Origin: Paragonimus skrjabini miyazakii
Lineage: Eukaryota > Platyhelminthes > Trematoda > Plagiorchiida > Troglotrematidae
Reading direction: 5' to 3'
DNA length: 64,000 bases
Assembly (NCBI GenBank): GCA_014338405.1
Contig: JTDE01000154.1
Coordinates: 280,165-344,164, forward strand
Positions 39,685-53,600 of the stretch are shown here, one piece after another. Position numbers and translations under genes: made by a program. The notes below the pieces were generated by a model. That model made no database searches. It was not told the DNA's origin and was given only the letters and a program-made list of their open reading frames with translations. Each line of letters begins with the position of its first letter. The stretch's first letter is position 1.

Positions 39685-40311
39685 AAATTACCAAATCTGT
39701 CAAACTACTTATCAGTAATTTAACCATTCATCAGGAGCAGTGGTTCACTAAATTCTCAGGCATGTCAATAAGTCATCACTGTTAACAACTTATTCCTGAA
39801 AGTTATGAAGGTTGAAAAGACTTTTCGTCTTACAAGCTTTTATCAGATGACACCGAACTGCACGAATCGGAAATGCATGTGAAACTTTCTCAATCCTCCT
39901 TAAATCGAAATGACTGTCTTCGGCTCTGCCGTTAAGTGAATGTATGTTTCAGTATTACAAACTCAGTATTCTTATTCTTTTGTGTTCACATTTGCAGAAG
40001 TAGAACTTTACCAGCTGCAAGTAGTCAAATAAATCGTCGTTATTTTTTAACCAAACGATTGTCTTCAGGACACTGTGGTTTGTATCGATTGACAAGATAA
40101 GTCCTGATCTATGTAACCCTCATTTGTTGTCAAAAGCGCGCAGAGTTTTGACCACGACTGGTAGCAAACTGGACGCACACCTAACGATATGAGTCAATGC
40201 GTTGATAGTTCCAATTCTACACTGGTTCACCAGCCTGCTTTTATTTGTTTCACAGCCAATTTCGATGCGGGTTATGCAAATTACAACACCGCCATCACTG
40301 ATGCCACAAAC

Positions 40312-40395
40312 CTGCTCGTAGGTAGACGTACACTGTCTCATTTGCATCACTGAGCAACCTGGCACTTGTCCTGGGTCGCATCTCTGGCAATGCTT
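40312..40395 (-). CDS. Type III classical cadherin-like gene, exon after the last cadherin repeat
   Basis: The exon is 84 nt, with acceptor ...cttttgtctacacag and donor GCAG|gtttgt, phase 1 to phase 1. It ends SDANETVYVYLRAG, and joined to the exon at 25302-25368 this reads YLRAG-TSYDKGIVAL. CadN has the comparable strand 'vdV.f.AhGSpYY...kLnGlv' at this place, which supports the join across a 15-kb intron. The 5' boundary is uncertain: an AG at about 40414 (ttacag) would add six codons in the same frame. Another frame of the same DNA reads cysteine-rich (see rejected items). Confidence 0.55.
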
Positions 40396-40880
40396 CTGTG
40401 TAGACAAAAGCTGCATTGGCTGTAACTTATGTTACCATTGTGCGTGCCCACGGTGCGTGCACCTCAAGTAGCGGACCACCAGTTAATCGTAGGTTCACCT
40501 CGTCAGTTCCACAGTGTCAGTTTGATAACTCTACAGTCAGTCTCTCTACTGATGAGCCGTTCGAAAAGAGTCCAATAAAATACACTTTTCACCCTCAACA
40601 TGATTCGCTAACTTGGATAGAGCAGTTACTCTTGACGAGGACGTCTTTCATTTAACAGATTATATTTTGAAGCGCTGAGTCTCTTCGAACTATTTGAGTG
40701 TAGTGTCGGGAAGACAACTTTAGAAATGTGCTAGAAGAAGGTGAGAATTTTGGTTGTTTGTTAGACGACGATTAATTTTCACTTACTGTACACCGCAGTA
40801 CAGGGTTGAATGTTAACATGCAATTGGCTGGCAATTCACTCGGAAACGTTAGTTTATCTTATTGACGATACTTCACTTAC
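40396..40880. other. Intron or missed exon region
   Basis: The exons on either side do not share a phase (0 upstream, 1 downstream), so a small exon is probably hidden here. Two strong donors lie near 40790 and 40875. A plus-strand open frame of 79 codons runs over 40416-40655 but is not recognisable. Confidence 0.35.
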
Positions 40881-40975
40881 GTTGATAGTGTCAACAAACT
40901 GGAACGGAATGTTCAGCAGATGGATAGATTGACATAGATGGTAATCGGATTGCAATGAAAATATTGTAAAGGAAG
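40881..40975 (-). CDS. Candidate exon of the cadherin-like gene, end of the cadherin-repeat region
   Basis: This is a tentative exon of 95 nt with a strong donor (AAC|gtaagt). The 31 codons include CQSIHLLNIPFQFVDTIN, which could be the 'ssi.irl.nmt.e.Fl' strand that follows the last cadherin repeat in type III cadherins. The acceptor (tatcaaaag) has a poor pyrimidine tract, and the exit phase (0) does not match the next known exon (phase 1). It could be spurious. Confidence 0.3.
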
Positions 40976-43900
40976 CTTTTGATACTACCTGATCAAGTGA
41001 AAGATAAACATTTTTCCCCGGTTAGCACACTTATCAGCTGTGTACAGGTCAAGTAGACTCAAGCGAATAGTTGTATCTCACTTTTCTTGCGTTCACCAGG
41101 ATTAATTATTAACAGGATACATAAAAATCATGGATAATCCTGAATACAATGTAGTCTCTGTGAAAAAAATGAACTTGTATACAGGTTTTATCTAAGTCAA
41201 CATTCCTTTTTATTACTAGTCGTCAGATGACAAGAGGGGTTTTACTAAAACGGTGTCAAAAGAGGGACTTTTGGTGAACGGTGAAAAGTACACGATAAAT
41301 CTCTGGCTATAACTTTACGTAAGTTGTAAACAACCTCAATGTTTTGATTTACAAGAAGTTAATTCAAGGCTTCCGCAACCAAACTGTTTATGCAAGCTAA
41401 CAGCTTGAATTCATTTGGAGCCGCAACCAAATGTGAATGCCGTTCAACTTACACTAATTAGACTCCTTACTGATTATCAGTATTTACGTTGACTGTGGCT
41501 TACGCATTCGAGCCTGTAACATTATTGAGAGAGTAGGCAGACAAAGGTCGTCAAGTCTACAGTGGTTTCAGAATTGCCACTAGCAACTCTGATCTCAAAT
41601 CGAACGATGTTGGTCGAAAAGAGATTAACCGCCGAATGAAAAAGACAGTGTGCTACAGACACCAATTGTAACGAAGTACAATTGAATTTAAACATAGTTG
41701 TAACAGTTATTTTGTTAAACTATCCGATAGATTTGAAACAGTAAAGAAGTTCAATCTAGTTTAAGTAAATGTTGGTCGAAATTGTGTCACGGTTTAGAGT
41801 AAGAACACTGAAAGCACTTTCGCAGTTTACCAGAGCATACTTTGCTCTATCTGTATAATCCTAGAACAACAGTAATCACATCAAACAGTGTGTACTTAGT
41901 GATATACATCCGTCGAAAACTTGCTTGCATCAAACTCCTCAACACTGACTGCACATCACCATATTGTACGTTTATGAAACAAAACAGCTCAGCGCTTGGC
42001 TATGAACCGTGGTCTTATCTGGTACGCGCTGCTGATCGGCTTCGAGGTTGTATAGAATCAGCAGTGCCAAAATACCATAGATGGAAAACACCAAACGCAG
42101 TGAAAAACGTGTTAATCTAATAAATCCACAGGGGTCTGGGATTGATGACAACATCTTTAGTACCCAGGCTTTAAAATCGGCAGGTTCATCAACGTCATAA
42201 CTGCATGAGTTACTTCAAACTTAAAATGAGTATATCACCCAAGCATTTTTATCAATGACAAAGAAAAAAGCTACCTAGATGGTTGGTAAAAGCCATCGTT
42301 GAACACCGTTCGGTTTGTAAAATGATTTGATTAAGCCACTTTTGAAGACAGCAGCGCTGCAATTCCACTTACAAGGACTTTGGTCGTATCAGTCAACCGT
42401 GGCTCTAATCCGCTCTAAAGCCGAGCCGTCGGCTGAACCTTCAAGCTGGTCACACAATCCATCAGCGCCAGTTGTCAATTCGTCAACAAATGTGGCGAAA
42501 GTCGCATTTCCAAAGCTAACAAGTGCGCGAAGTTTAAAATGAAGGGGCACATTAAAACGAGTACAGAACAGTCCAACTTTCTCGTCCCATGTCTGCATGA
42601 ACTTAATACCATCGAACTGACTTCGATTCACCATTCAAGTTTGCTTGTCATATTAATCCACGGTTAGCCGAAGCGGTTGAGGTTAGTTGTCTCAATACAA
42701 AAACAACTCAAAGCAAACTGTGGAATTTTGTGAACTTATCACGCTAGCAAATGCACTTTCCGTCAGACTATATCTTACCCTGATTGATTTTCTATTCGAT
42801 ACCAAAGGCCCAGTATGAAGTAACAGCATCCACCACATTTCATCTGTCTAACATTACAAAAGGGTTATTTTTTCACATATTTTGTTGAAATTACTAAAAA
42901 ACAACTTGACGCCTACAAGACTCATGGAGATTGACCGCAGAATCAAATTTGGGGAACTTTGAAACACATACCACAGCACACATTCGAGGGTTTTTGAGGA
43001 CAACCTGCGAGGGTAACTTTAAGCCAACGAAGCTTGTAATGTGCCCTTCTAGTTTCCGGACTAATTACTGTCAAGCCTCATTATCATCACCGCCACATAG
43101 ATCAACGGATTGCGGCTCCCTAAGTGACGTAGCCCTCTGCTGCATCACAAATTCCCTAAAACCGGAACCCGCATAACATACGAAACAGTAAGACATGTGT
43201 AAGCTAATCTCATTGGTAACGTAAGTAGAAGAATTTTTGCTCGTTGTATGAACGCATTAAACAGTAATACTTTGCAGCCATTGGTCTGGCAAGAAGCGGG
43301 TCACGTTCAAAGAATAAACCGTGGTAACAGAAACGTCGTCTCTTTTTGATGACGCAACCATAGTGCAAGGGGTAGACAACATACTAACATCAAACGGATC
43401 TCTGTATCACACACACCTCAATATTGCTACAAAAATGCAATCAGGAAGTCAAAATTACCAACGCCCACTACTGGTATCTTCTTCGACTTGATCTTGCTGT
43501 AAGTAATACGAAAACCTCGATAAACTTTTTCCCAACAGCAACGGAGCTCTAAGGGTTGGTTACTTGATGGTAGACCATAATTGCACTCGCTCTTGTCGCT
43601 AGTTTATGACGTAATCGTGCTCTGTTGATTTGCCGGATGCACTGACGAAGATGCTAAAGACCGACTTGTTTTGGGAGCACGCTTTCAACCAGAGAGCTTT
43701 GTGACATCAACAGGAGTTGTGCACACTGAAGAAGCTGCATCTGTCAACGGGGTGTTACCAAATAACTTAGATCTTAATTGTTCTTCATCATCAATGCAGC
43801 TAATCCAGAATAAGTGGGGGAACTGGGAGACGATATTTGTTGAAACCTTTTCCCATTATTCCTGTGACAATAGATCTTCAAATCCAAGCAAATAATAATC

Positions 43901-46395
43901 ATTCAGAAACATTAGAAGACAAGCATATAGCTTTATCTTGTAGCAGCAAAGTATTAGCAATAAAATTCGTTCTCTTCCTTCCTGTTCACAATATATATCG
44001 TGGACATGGTGAATCACATTTCTCGTGTACGTAAAGACGCATAATGCATTGCCACACGTTGTTATCCCTTTCCAGACGAACGTGAGCGGAGTTAGTTCAA
44101 CAAACGGTGTACAGATCATTTTATACACACAAATAATGGGCATCAACTATTCAATGTTAAATGGCGTGCTTTGCCATTTCTGTCTTCATCAGTGCGGTAT
44201 GATATTGCTTGCATCTGCAAGTTGTCCAAAATCGAATTCAAATTAGCCTACCTCTGGTACAATGCACAGGTGGTTACTGACCCGGAAACCTACTTGCGCC
44301 AACACTTGTTAGGAAACTAGAGAGTCTCACAGACACAGTCATCTGCTGCAAAATTCATTTTCTACGAATACCATATATTGTGTGTTATGTGATGCTTCAG
44401 AAAGATTTTCTTTCACTTCGCACGTTTTGAATTTAGAAAACTGAGCCTATCTCAATCAGCTAGCATTATTAAATTGAGAATTTAAAAATACATCGGTTGA
44501 CGTCTGCATAGAACGAATAAATCTATGTAAACTTCAAAGTAAGAATATGCGCCTTCCATAACTATTGTTTATCATTTAGTTCTAACAATATGAACCAGCA
44601 GAACAAATCGTTAAATAAATTGCACGCTGGTCAGTGCACTTTTCGAAAAATAAGTCTGGACCACACGCGACGTTTTGGCTTCTTCGAAGTACAAATATAG
44701 GCAACGCAACTAAAACAGCCAGCTTTATTGTGTTGTGTCAATAGTTTCGAAAGATTGCTCGAAGAATTGTCCGTTCGTAGAATCCGCTTATTCAGAAATA
44801 TTACCTAGTAGTGGTGAGCTCATATGACATTCGACTTTATTCTGACTGTAGTATCCGATTTAGATATACCAGACACTCACTAAGCTCCGAGACAAGTGGC
44901 TGAAGTACAGCGACGTGAAGTACCCCTGATCCATATAAATAGTTCAGTTGCTAGGGCGAAACGGCCAAATACAGCGACCTTCTTGAAACAACTGGAACTT
45001 CAATCGCTGTAGGGGTGGGAACCCCGTGATAACTCACATGATGCATGTGTGGACATTTTGGGCAATGTGCTGTGCTCTGTGACAAAACGAACATTTTTTT
45101 CTTATTGGGACATAAATGAATGAGGCGTACCGTTTAGTAGCTTTATAAAACCAGTCTTCTTAGTGCAACCATCTTTTTGTTGAGTTCATTTTGCCAAGTA
45201 ATAGTAATCTTTATGCATATCCATGCTTTTCCGATAGATATGTAACCGGCCACAAAGCCGGAGTGTTTTGTTCTCTTGAAACATCTGGTAGTCTCGTGGC
45301 TTCCATTGAAGTTGGTTTTTGGTCATTTAAGCTGCAGACAGCCAAAGCCTTCAGCTGTTTGCTGAATACTTGACATCAATGTGATCTTTATCACTGCCAG
45401 CTGAGATAAGTGTAAAATAATCCCTCTATATTCCAGTTTAACAAGGCCACAGATGGATATTCACTGCACGTATGCTTAAAGTGTATGAAGCATTCTTCAT
45501 CTGACATGATCAAATTCTCAACTGCTCCCTAAGTCAAGGTGCGAAAACCAAGATCTGTTTATCAGCGTATTCTGAATAGTCATCTGTGACTTGCTGTGAA
45601 ACTGTTATATCCAAATACCGACATGTTTATGCTGCATGCTTTAAAAATCACTTATATATCTGGCAGTCACTGCACACACATTGGCATCAGACATTCGCTT
45701 TGAACATCCTCATTTTAATGGAATGTTTCGTTTTGCTTTGGCAACAAGGCAATCGGTTGCAGTTTTACCTCTTCTGAAGTAGCCACCTTTGGAACAAAAA
45801 CACAAAAAAGGGAAATTGTAACTATACAATGTATGGATGTACCTTTCAACAAGAAACGGATTCAATTTTCCACAAATCTCCACATTAATAAGTCGGCTAA
45901 CCGGGGCTGACTCACAATACCATCGTATGAATAGCCAGTGATGAAATTTCGATAAAGATTTGGTCCGAAATCACGATGACCATGCCCGTTTTAGAAGGTT
46001 TAGTCATCGCCAGGAACGTACTCCTTACAATGGAAATTGACGAACTTATCGATGCACCATAACTCGTGCGCTAAATCTCATCAAGGTGAAAGTAAACCAC
46101 CTGGATGTTATTGGACTGAATGACGTTATTTAACTTCTACTGTGTGGTGAATTTTCAGTATAGGAGATTGCTCAACTGTACGTACTGGAATATAGGCGAA
46201 GGTTTTTGTCAGCTTCCTGGAAGTTAAACAGTAATGAACGTTAATACCGTGTTAACCGACGAATCTAATATGCTGACGACAAGTCGATGGCTGTGATCGT
46301 TAGAAAGTGAATATTACTCGTTCTTTATCACAACAGATTCATTTAGATAATCTTTGATGTACACCTATGAAGGCTATTAAAACAGCTGGACTTAC
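40976..46395. other. Intron-like stretch, 5.4 kb
   Basis: A minus-strand open frame of 81 codons lies at 42389-42634. It is GC-richer than its surroundings and contains FGNATFATFVDELTTGADG; I could not assign it, and its frame hits a stop just before a good donor at about 42366. A candidate minus-strand exon near 45050-45120 (donor gtgagt, ending ...LPKMSTHAS) is too weak to list. Confidence 0.4.
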
Positions 46396-46445
46396 ATTTC
46401 CGAAAGCTCAAACGGGTAGACGTTTAACTTCCAGATTTTGCTGAG
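46396..46445 (-). CDS. Candidate short exon of the cadherin-like gene
   Basis: This 50-nt exon has a good acceptor (...ttagtcactgtgtag, with an in-frame stop inside the site) and a strong donor (AT|gtaagt), phase 0 to phase 2. The 16 codons read LSKIWKLNVYPFELSE, compatible with a beta strand of a cadherin repeat but not diagnostic. Confidence 0.3.
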
Positions 46446-47635
46446 CTACACAGTGACTAATTTTTATCAGCCAGTTTAGTTTACATGAAATTAGGCCTAC
46501 TCAAAATTTCAAACACTCAAGGTAAACGGGATTCGAACATATGATATCCAACTCTAGTGTATGTATGTAAATCGTGTTCCATTTGTTTCACTTGCAACGT
46601 TTTCAAAAGTGCGTAAAAGTGTATGACGCACTAAAATTAACTTTCGTTTGGCGCCATATACCCACTGTCGAATCTCCAGCCTAATGACGGAAAACAAGTG
46701 GTTGCCAACTGAGGACTTAGCATAAGAAATTGACTGTTATTGGGTTTGGAATGGTAGATCGTAGAAAATTCAAATATGGGTTGCATCTAAATACAGTAGC
46801 GGGGATGACGGTTGATTTGGTTTAGTTGTGCGACTATTTCCATTTCTAGACTGGATTATTTGTAAAGTAGTAAAAAACATTTTAGCGGAGTGTGGAAAGC
46901 CTCAAGAAAGAGTTGTCTTACTACCTGACGTTCATATATAACTCCGCTGTTCCTGTACAAGCTGTACGCGTTTTCGTGTTGATTGTTTAAGGTAAGAAGG
47001 TTCTATTAGTTCGGTCCATTTTTCGCCCTCTTTTATCTTTGAATAAGGATCTCTTTTTCTTTTCACGGTAATGCAACCATCAGACACTAGTGTCAACTAT
47101 TAGAGTTATAACATCGGAGGTCATAACGTGCAGTATTACCAAGCAAAAGACTGTATTCGAAGCAATCAAAGAGGTTTTCCGATCTGCATCGAACAGAATA
47201 GTATGTGTTACTAATGATTGTGACAGATTTGATAATTCAGAAGTGACCCAAGTGTGACAGCTCAGGGTTTTGGCTGAATATAAACTAACTGCCGATTTGG
47301 CTCCGTGGCTCTGCTGGTAGGGTGCTTTTCGGGTTTAAGCAAGCTGTTTCTGTTACTGGTACGAATCGAGTCGAAACCCAGATTTCTCACAACTGGATCT
47401 CTTTTAAGATAGTTCGTCTTTTAAATGAATAAAAACTGAAATTTTCAATATTTTCACCAAATATGCGTCAATTGCTGAGTCATATGCCGCGTTTAAACTG
47501 TCAGTCGTTAGTACGACTGCTCAAGCAAACTGAATTACGTTTGTTTAGACATATGCCCAAAGGAATAGCACACCCGGTTTGGAAAAACAATTTTAAAAAA
47601 TCCCGATAGCTGAGCACTTTACTGGAATGACTTAC
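46446..47635. other. Intron-like stretch with a SINE relic
   Basis: It contains the diverged tRNA-SINE copy at 47300-47406. Nothing else was recognised. Confidence 0.5.
47300..47406 (+). repeat. Diverged copy of the 39.5-kb tRNA-derived SINE
   Basis: The sequence aligns with the plus-strand arm at 39584-39684: A-box remnant gtggctctgctggtag, then ctgtttctgttactgg, a B-box remnant ggtacgaatcgagtcgaa, and the tail cagatttctcacaactggat. Many substitutions in both promoter boxes make it an old, probably inactive copy. It is direct, not palindromic. Confidence 0.75.
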
Positions 47636-47696
47636 GCAAGGTCAGAACCGCGACGGCGTAATTTTCACACTTTGACATAGGTTTCTCAACAAAATA
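47636..47696 (-). CDS. Candidate exon of the cadherin-like gene
   Basis: This 61-nt exon has a strong donor (TTGC|gtaagt) and an acceptor at ...tctcttttgtccagtag, phase 0 to phase 1. The 20 codons include KCENYAVAVLTL, plausible as a strand of a cadherin repeat ('Y.v.v.a'). Its phase matches the candidate at 54340-54415 (exit phase 0). The acceptor AG directly follows another AG, which weakens it; the AG before AAACCT is an alternative in the same frame. Confidence 0.35.
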
Positions 47697-50600
47697 CTAC
47701 TGGACAAAAGAGAACGCCAGCTTTTCATATCAACATGCATTAAATAGTTTTTTCTCTCGTATGCAGGCATTACTTTCCAACTCAAAAATAAGCATCCTAC
47801 CCCTTCAACAGATAGCTTGCTTTCACGATATCAAATGTTTAAAATGACTTGTAAGTATACGCAAATTAGACCCAATAGATTACCCATGAGACGTAACAAA
47901 AACAATGTACAAAGAAAACGGAATTTACAAACCAAGAGGCAACTGAGAAGTATTCTGTTACATAAATGACCGGGTGTTCATAGTAAACCTGTGAAGTAAA
48001 TGACAAATAACATTCAAGGAAGGTACAGTTCCCTGTTAACTCTGAGACTTCTATATCAGAATGTTTCTTTGCAAACTGGTCTCAGTGATATCTCGTACTT
48101 AACTTGCGCCATCCTGTTGCTACTGATGTGATTAAATTTTGACAGTAGAAACGCCTATATTAAATACTGATTGGTGTGCTTCTCGGTACTACTACAGAAA
48201 CTACACACCAAGAATACAGAAGTGTTCATGATATGGCAAAAATTAAAATTGTTCCCAAATTATTTTCTACATTAAATTTACCCGACTATAAGGACGAGTA
48301 TAAAATGGAATGAAGTGGACCAGTGATTTTAAGTCGGGTTTTCACCTAATATCCGTACCATGCTAATTAACCAAAACTGGCATTTGGAAGTTTATTTAGC
48401 CAATGACTGTTGTCCATACAATCCGTTTTTATAGCGCAAGGTAGCCAGTTGGGATGAGACGCATAAGTTATTCAGGACCACTTACCGAATGTGGATGAAT
48501 AATCGGTAGTCGGATAACTAGAATTGTGAGTTTAAAAAAGTCCACGTCGATCAAACAGTGCGCCCGTAGACATGACTGTGGCACGCGCCTTGAACTGGAC
48601 GCAATACGCTCGATCTTGTTCGATAGTCAGATGACATAATCAGTGGTTAGACAGACTATATGTTGACACACGTGCAGAGAGACGGACATGCACTTGCCAA
48701 GTAGAGCACAGATGTCAGCAACCTGCATAGATGACTGTCTATTGGTTGGTTCTGTATAACACCCACTGCGGCGACTGGACATCACGTCGATCGCAGTGGC
48801 AGTGTTGTGTCCACTGTTGGCGATTCGGCAAGACTTGGGTTAGCAGAAGGCGCCAGAAAGCGAACGTCTCGTGGCGTACTACATAGAGTTTCATCTGCAC
48901 GATTGCCTTCCAGTATCTGTTCTCACATGTGTAGAGTCACGCACACGAACACGTGATCACACACTGCACATGAAATACAAGTGGTCACAAATTGTTCTAC
49001 GTTGAGGAGTAAATAAAAGAAACTTAAATCACTTGACCCAAAAATAGTTATTCCTTCGAATGATAAAAAGTAATCAACCGGCAAAATTAATAACGTGCCT
49101 GGGAAAATCGTCCGTTTAGAGAACCATCCGCACATAATGTCTTTAACAGGATAGTTCAGACGGAATGCAAACGCACTTATTTCGGTGGTTTAGTGTGCTT
49201 TTCGGCTTCACGTAATATAGCCGACAGTGTGATAGCAATGTCATCGGGCTGGGAACCTGAGCAGTTAAGCTGTAAAGCGTTTCATTTCACTTTCATATGG
49301 TAACGCTTTCAAACCAATTTCCGTAATTTGTTCAAACTGAATATAGTGACCTTTTAACACAACAAAAATATGTGCACGCCGGTGTGCTCTTCTCTTTGCC
49401 TGCATAAACGCTTAAAGATATTGCACAGATCTTTCACCCAAATTTTTAGCTTCATCTTAATGAAAACCTTGTCAAAGCTCCAAGCTCACTTCAGCAAACT
49501 AAACTTAAATCTCCAGCATCTGTGCTCTTCGGATATTTGTAACCTGGAATATTTTAGTGATCATTCTGGATACTGTGAACACCAGCAATTCCAACCCCTT
49601 GATTATTGCAGTTCGTCTAGATTTTGTAAGTTTTGTGTCAAAATCTTTCGTTTTGCTATCACTGACAGTTTAGGGGAATAAACTTGCATTTGTTGAGGCT
49701 ATTCATTAAATTTACTGGGTCACACCTCGCATCGCTTATGATATTGTTGAAGTAACAAAAAGAGGCAGCACAAATCAACTTTTTGATAATCCGAATTCCT
49801 AAATATGCCGAAATTAAATGCCAGTCAAACGTGACACCACAAGGAAATGACATGCTGAAATCTATCCACAGGGATAGCTGAGCAGTTGTTTAACAGAAAT
49901 CGAAACCTAAAAAATATCAACGCATCCGACGATTTTCAACAACATACTGTGGCCTATTCCGCGTGCAGTTACGGAATCCCCGTCAGACACACAATTTCAT
50001 CTTTTGTGCACAAACAAACAATTTATGATGAAATCCTAGTTGATATGTAATGAAATGTTGGCGGTCAGCGCCTTTCAGTATATGCAGGTTGTTGAAATGA
50101 CTTGGTCTTTATCCCATATTTTGTAAGATCTTTCGTAGTTTATTGGAATATACGTACGTTCTCACTGTAAGAAACAGTTTATCCGGAAATAATGGTGTGA
50201 ATAAGTTATTTTTATTGATATCTAAGATTACGTGATTGAAGTTGATTACCTTATAAAAATTACAGGAATCCTGGCTCATAACATCTAATCGCCAAACGTA
50301 TGAATCATTGAAAATGTAAGTATGTAAAGAATGAACTGAGGTGCCGGTACTATGGTGAGATTACCAGTGGCGGAATATGAGGGTACATAGTGATCCAATT
50401 GGCTTGTCTGTGACATAAATCACAAAACCCGGAAGTAAAAAGTTTTGCAGCTCCAGCGTTGTTTACCAGATCGTTTATAAACTAAACTATGAATTAGGAA
50501 AGTTTTTTGCCCTTTATGTTCCATCTGTGTTAAGTTTGTTTAGTCGCCCCACCAGACACTGATGTACGGTTTTTCAATGTAAGAAGTTAATGATAAACTA

Positions 50601-53600
50601 CACATTATTCTTCAGGCTTTTTGGTACAAAGTGCAAAAGGCATAGCGAATTCGGAATTGGTTTTCTGTGGCCGAAGCAAGACGGATACCTTTACCAGTGA
50701 AGAGCTCAGCAAGAGCGAACCTCAGGTCTAGTGGTGCTTTTATAGTTCGTCCGACTGACATACCTGCAATCGCATCCTAAACTGGATTTATTCTGAAATA
50801 ACTAAAATCTTATGCATCCGTATTAAAAAAATTACCCATCACGATTAAAAATGTCAATCGCTTCAAGTTGATTGATGTGGCATGATCAAAAGTTGTTGTT
50901 TGAAGCTAAAAAAGACAGATCCTGCCTTTATTCTTATTTTTCTGCAAACCTTGGTATCACGTAAAATCTTCTGCAATTGATCGTACAGATCTGACGATAT
51001 GTACGTGTTCATAATCAGCCCGATAGTATGACAGCCAACAAACCTATTTGGCATCAACAAGTTGGCACGAAGTTAATCTATCATCCAGGGAAGATGTACA
51101 CTATTGATGAATTCTGACAAGCAAGAAACCGGAGTTTAATGCTTCTTTCGGATGCAAACCAACAGTACGGTTTATGTGAATAGGAAAGTTTTGAGGAAAA
51201 GTTGACGCTGTTGGACTATGAACGATCAAATTCACCAACTTCTAAACATGAAAATGAGCAAAACTGTGAATTTTTCTGACGAGTGACAAACTTTCTTTGC
51301 CACCCAAAATATTTATCCGCCTGCACACACACACACAAAACATAATCGGTTCACCGCACTTTCTATACCCATTTTGATTTAGTAGTGATGATCCAGATAA
51401 GATTCAGTGTAAACGTTTTAAGTAATATAAATTAATAAAAGCAGCTAGACTTTAGTTGAGTCCAATACGAAGTTATGCTTAATTATTGTGACATTGTCGG
51501 TGAATGATAATAGTGAAGACTGAATGTGTCCACTAGTTATTGTTGAATGTTATGATAAGGGCATAATTCTTGTTCACTTCACTTACACATTATTGTCATG
51601 ATAAGCAAAAGTCGATGAACTGATTTAATTGAAATATACTAAGTTGCATGAGTTGAAATATAAACCGAAGAGCTACGCATTCAATGCAACACTGCGAATA
51701 TCGTTTATACGATGTCAGTTTTTAAATATTCTAAATAATATTGTCACCTTAGTTATTACGAGATGAAATAACCTTACTATTAGATACGCAACGTTCCTTA
51801 ATAACTGTGCTAAAATTAAAGCCAATATATTGACAAACTTTGCAACACCAAGAAGATCTATTGAAATCGCAACTTAAATTTGATGCAGGCAGCTAACGGT
51901 GTCCAAACTACTCATCTTGATTTATAAACAACTTAACTGCTTATCGTCTCAGGTCACTTGCAAGTTAATTAACCACCACTGTTGACTTTTTTCAAATTCA
52001 CCCCAGTTATATTTAGGGCTTGGTGTATAAGCGCAACTGAAGTGATAAAAGCAGAATAAACTTAACATGCGAGAAATTCGTAGGATATCGCTTGATGTTC
52101 TTAAGTTTACATGGAGAATTATTTATGCCGTGGCCATACGTGCAATTTGGGTTAAAACTTGATGTCTTACTTTTCACGATCAGTCAATCGATTTGCTACA
52201 TTAGAGTAGAGTAACAGTTTGAAGCCGATGCCAGTTTAATGCGCCGTCATCCGCTGACAGCCTGTTAAATGATTTAGGAACCAAATTTTGGCATAACCAG
52301 CAAATTGGAAGAAATAATATTTGTTTATCCGACGAGTAAAATCAACAGCACATGTTTGCAGAATCTTCTCTGTAGCAATTCCCTGTTACAACAAAATATT
52401 GCTGTCAGTAAATTCTCACGTCGAATTTACAAGGGGGAATCGGTAATTTTATTGTTTGTGCACGAGTGCTTCTGTGAAATACTGTACACGTCATTGCTCG
52501 CTTAACAACTGCTACTATGGACTAGCAGTTTCGAGGTAGTTACATATATGCTGTGTTCAGAACAAAGCATTATGCAATAGATATACGAGGTTTCCTTCTG
52601 GTATGATCTTTAGGGTCAACAATTCACAGGGAAGACTGTAAGGCTCGTCGCGTACGACTTAGGCATTTATATTGCATGCATGATACGCTACTACCACACG
52701 AACGCTCATTAGTAAAGAATCCATTTGCCAAGTTAAATAAAACAATTCCTTCTTATTATTAATATTCAAGTCTTAGTAACGATTGTTTACGGAACTTTTG
52801 ATAAATGTCGAACTTTCACCAGATTACCGTTTTTCATGTAACCTTGTGTATGGGGCCTATCGGTTCATATGACCCAAAACAGTACTTTACCAGAAACTAC
52901 CAGAAGTGTAATCGAAAGGGATCAGATTAATCCTTTCAACCAGCAGGGCATAACTTAACACATCACTTGATCACAAGGATATTGCCGTGTTCATTGCCGT
53001 GTACATATCAGCAGTGAATCGTACATTCCAGACAATCCACACGCATAGTCTTTCGTTCAGTTTCTTGAAATGAAGCTGTGATTCATCTATTCAGTTTTGT
53101 AAATTTTAGGTAAATGACAAATTAGTGACTTTGTCGGTCAACTCGCCAACTATCGTAGAGGTGTTCTGAATACGATATGGTTAATAAAACCCCAGCAGAC
53201 GGTCGAGTACGAAATGATTCCTGGATGGTCACCTAAACTACATTTATCAGGACAGCTGTAGTAACAAAACCGACCACAACAAAATGTTTCACTTACACAA
53301 ACTAGATGGACACCGCTTGCCCTAGTTCAAAAAAGTCCAACGTTGGTACGTGTTGGTAACACAACTCATACGTCTGATCCATGAGTGTTACATGAAGCAA
53401 GCCATCCCATATATTTGTGTTTAACACTATGAATCATTCATGTTATAATCAGTGGTGACGCAATTGGTCAGATAATTCGGTAGAACAGACGGTCAAATCC
53501 GTTTTAAGACATGTAGCACTGAGGTGGTCTATCGCCGTTAGTGGCAATCAAGTTGTGGTAAACAAAGACAATCTACTGTCATTGCAAAGCTGGCACACTT

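Larger units (their letters stand above)
25369..40311. other. Very long intron, 15 kb, with repeats and unassigned open frames
   Basis: If the exons at 25.3 kb and 40.3 kb are adjacent, as their phase and family alignment suggest, this is one intron. It contains a GC-richer patch at about 25980-26330, a patch with several overlapping open frames at 27300-28330 (longest a plus-strand frame of 152 codons at 27306-27764, not recognised), a minus-strand small ORF at 28124-28243, an isolated run of eight Gs at about 31732, and the tRNA-SINE palindrome at 39483-39684. The remaining sequence is AT-rich with no coding signal that I can support. Confidence 0.5.

Noticed and set aside
40120..40416. Minus-strand cysteine-rich frame resembling a Kazal inhibitor domain (CTSTYEQVCGISDGG followed by two spaced cysteines)
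   Set aside because: The same DNA in another frame gives SDANETVYVYLRAG, which joins in phase and in family alignment to the exon at 25302-25368. No CadN-type cadherin has a Kazal domain, and the Kazal-like frame has no good donor before its stop.
40548..40575. CTGATGA...GAAA on the plus strand, a possible hammerhead core
   Set aside because: Neither stem I nor stem III can be formed with the flanking bases.
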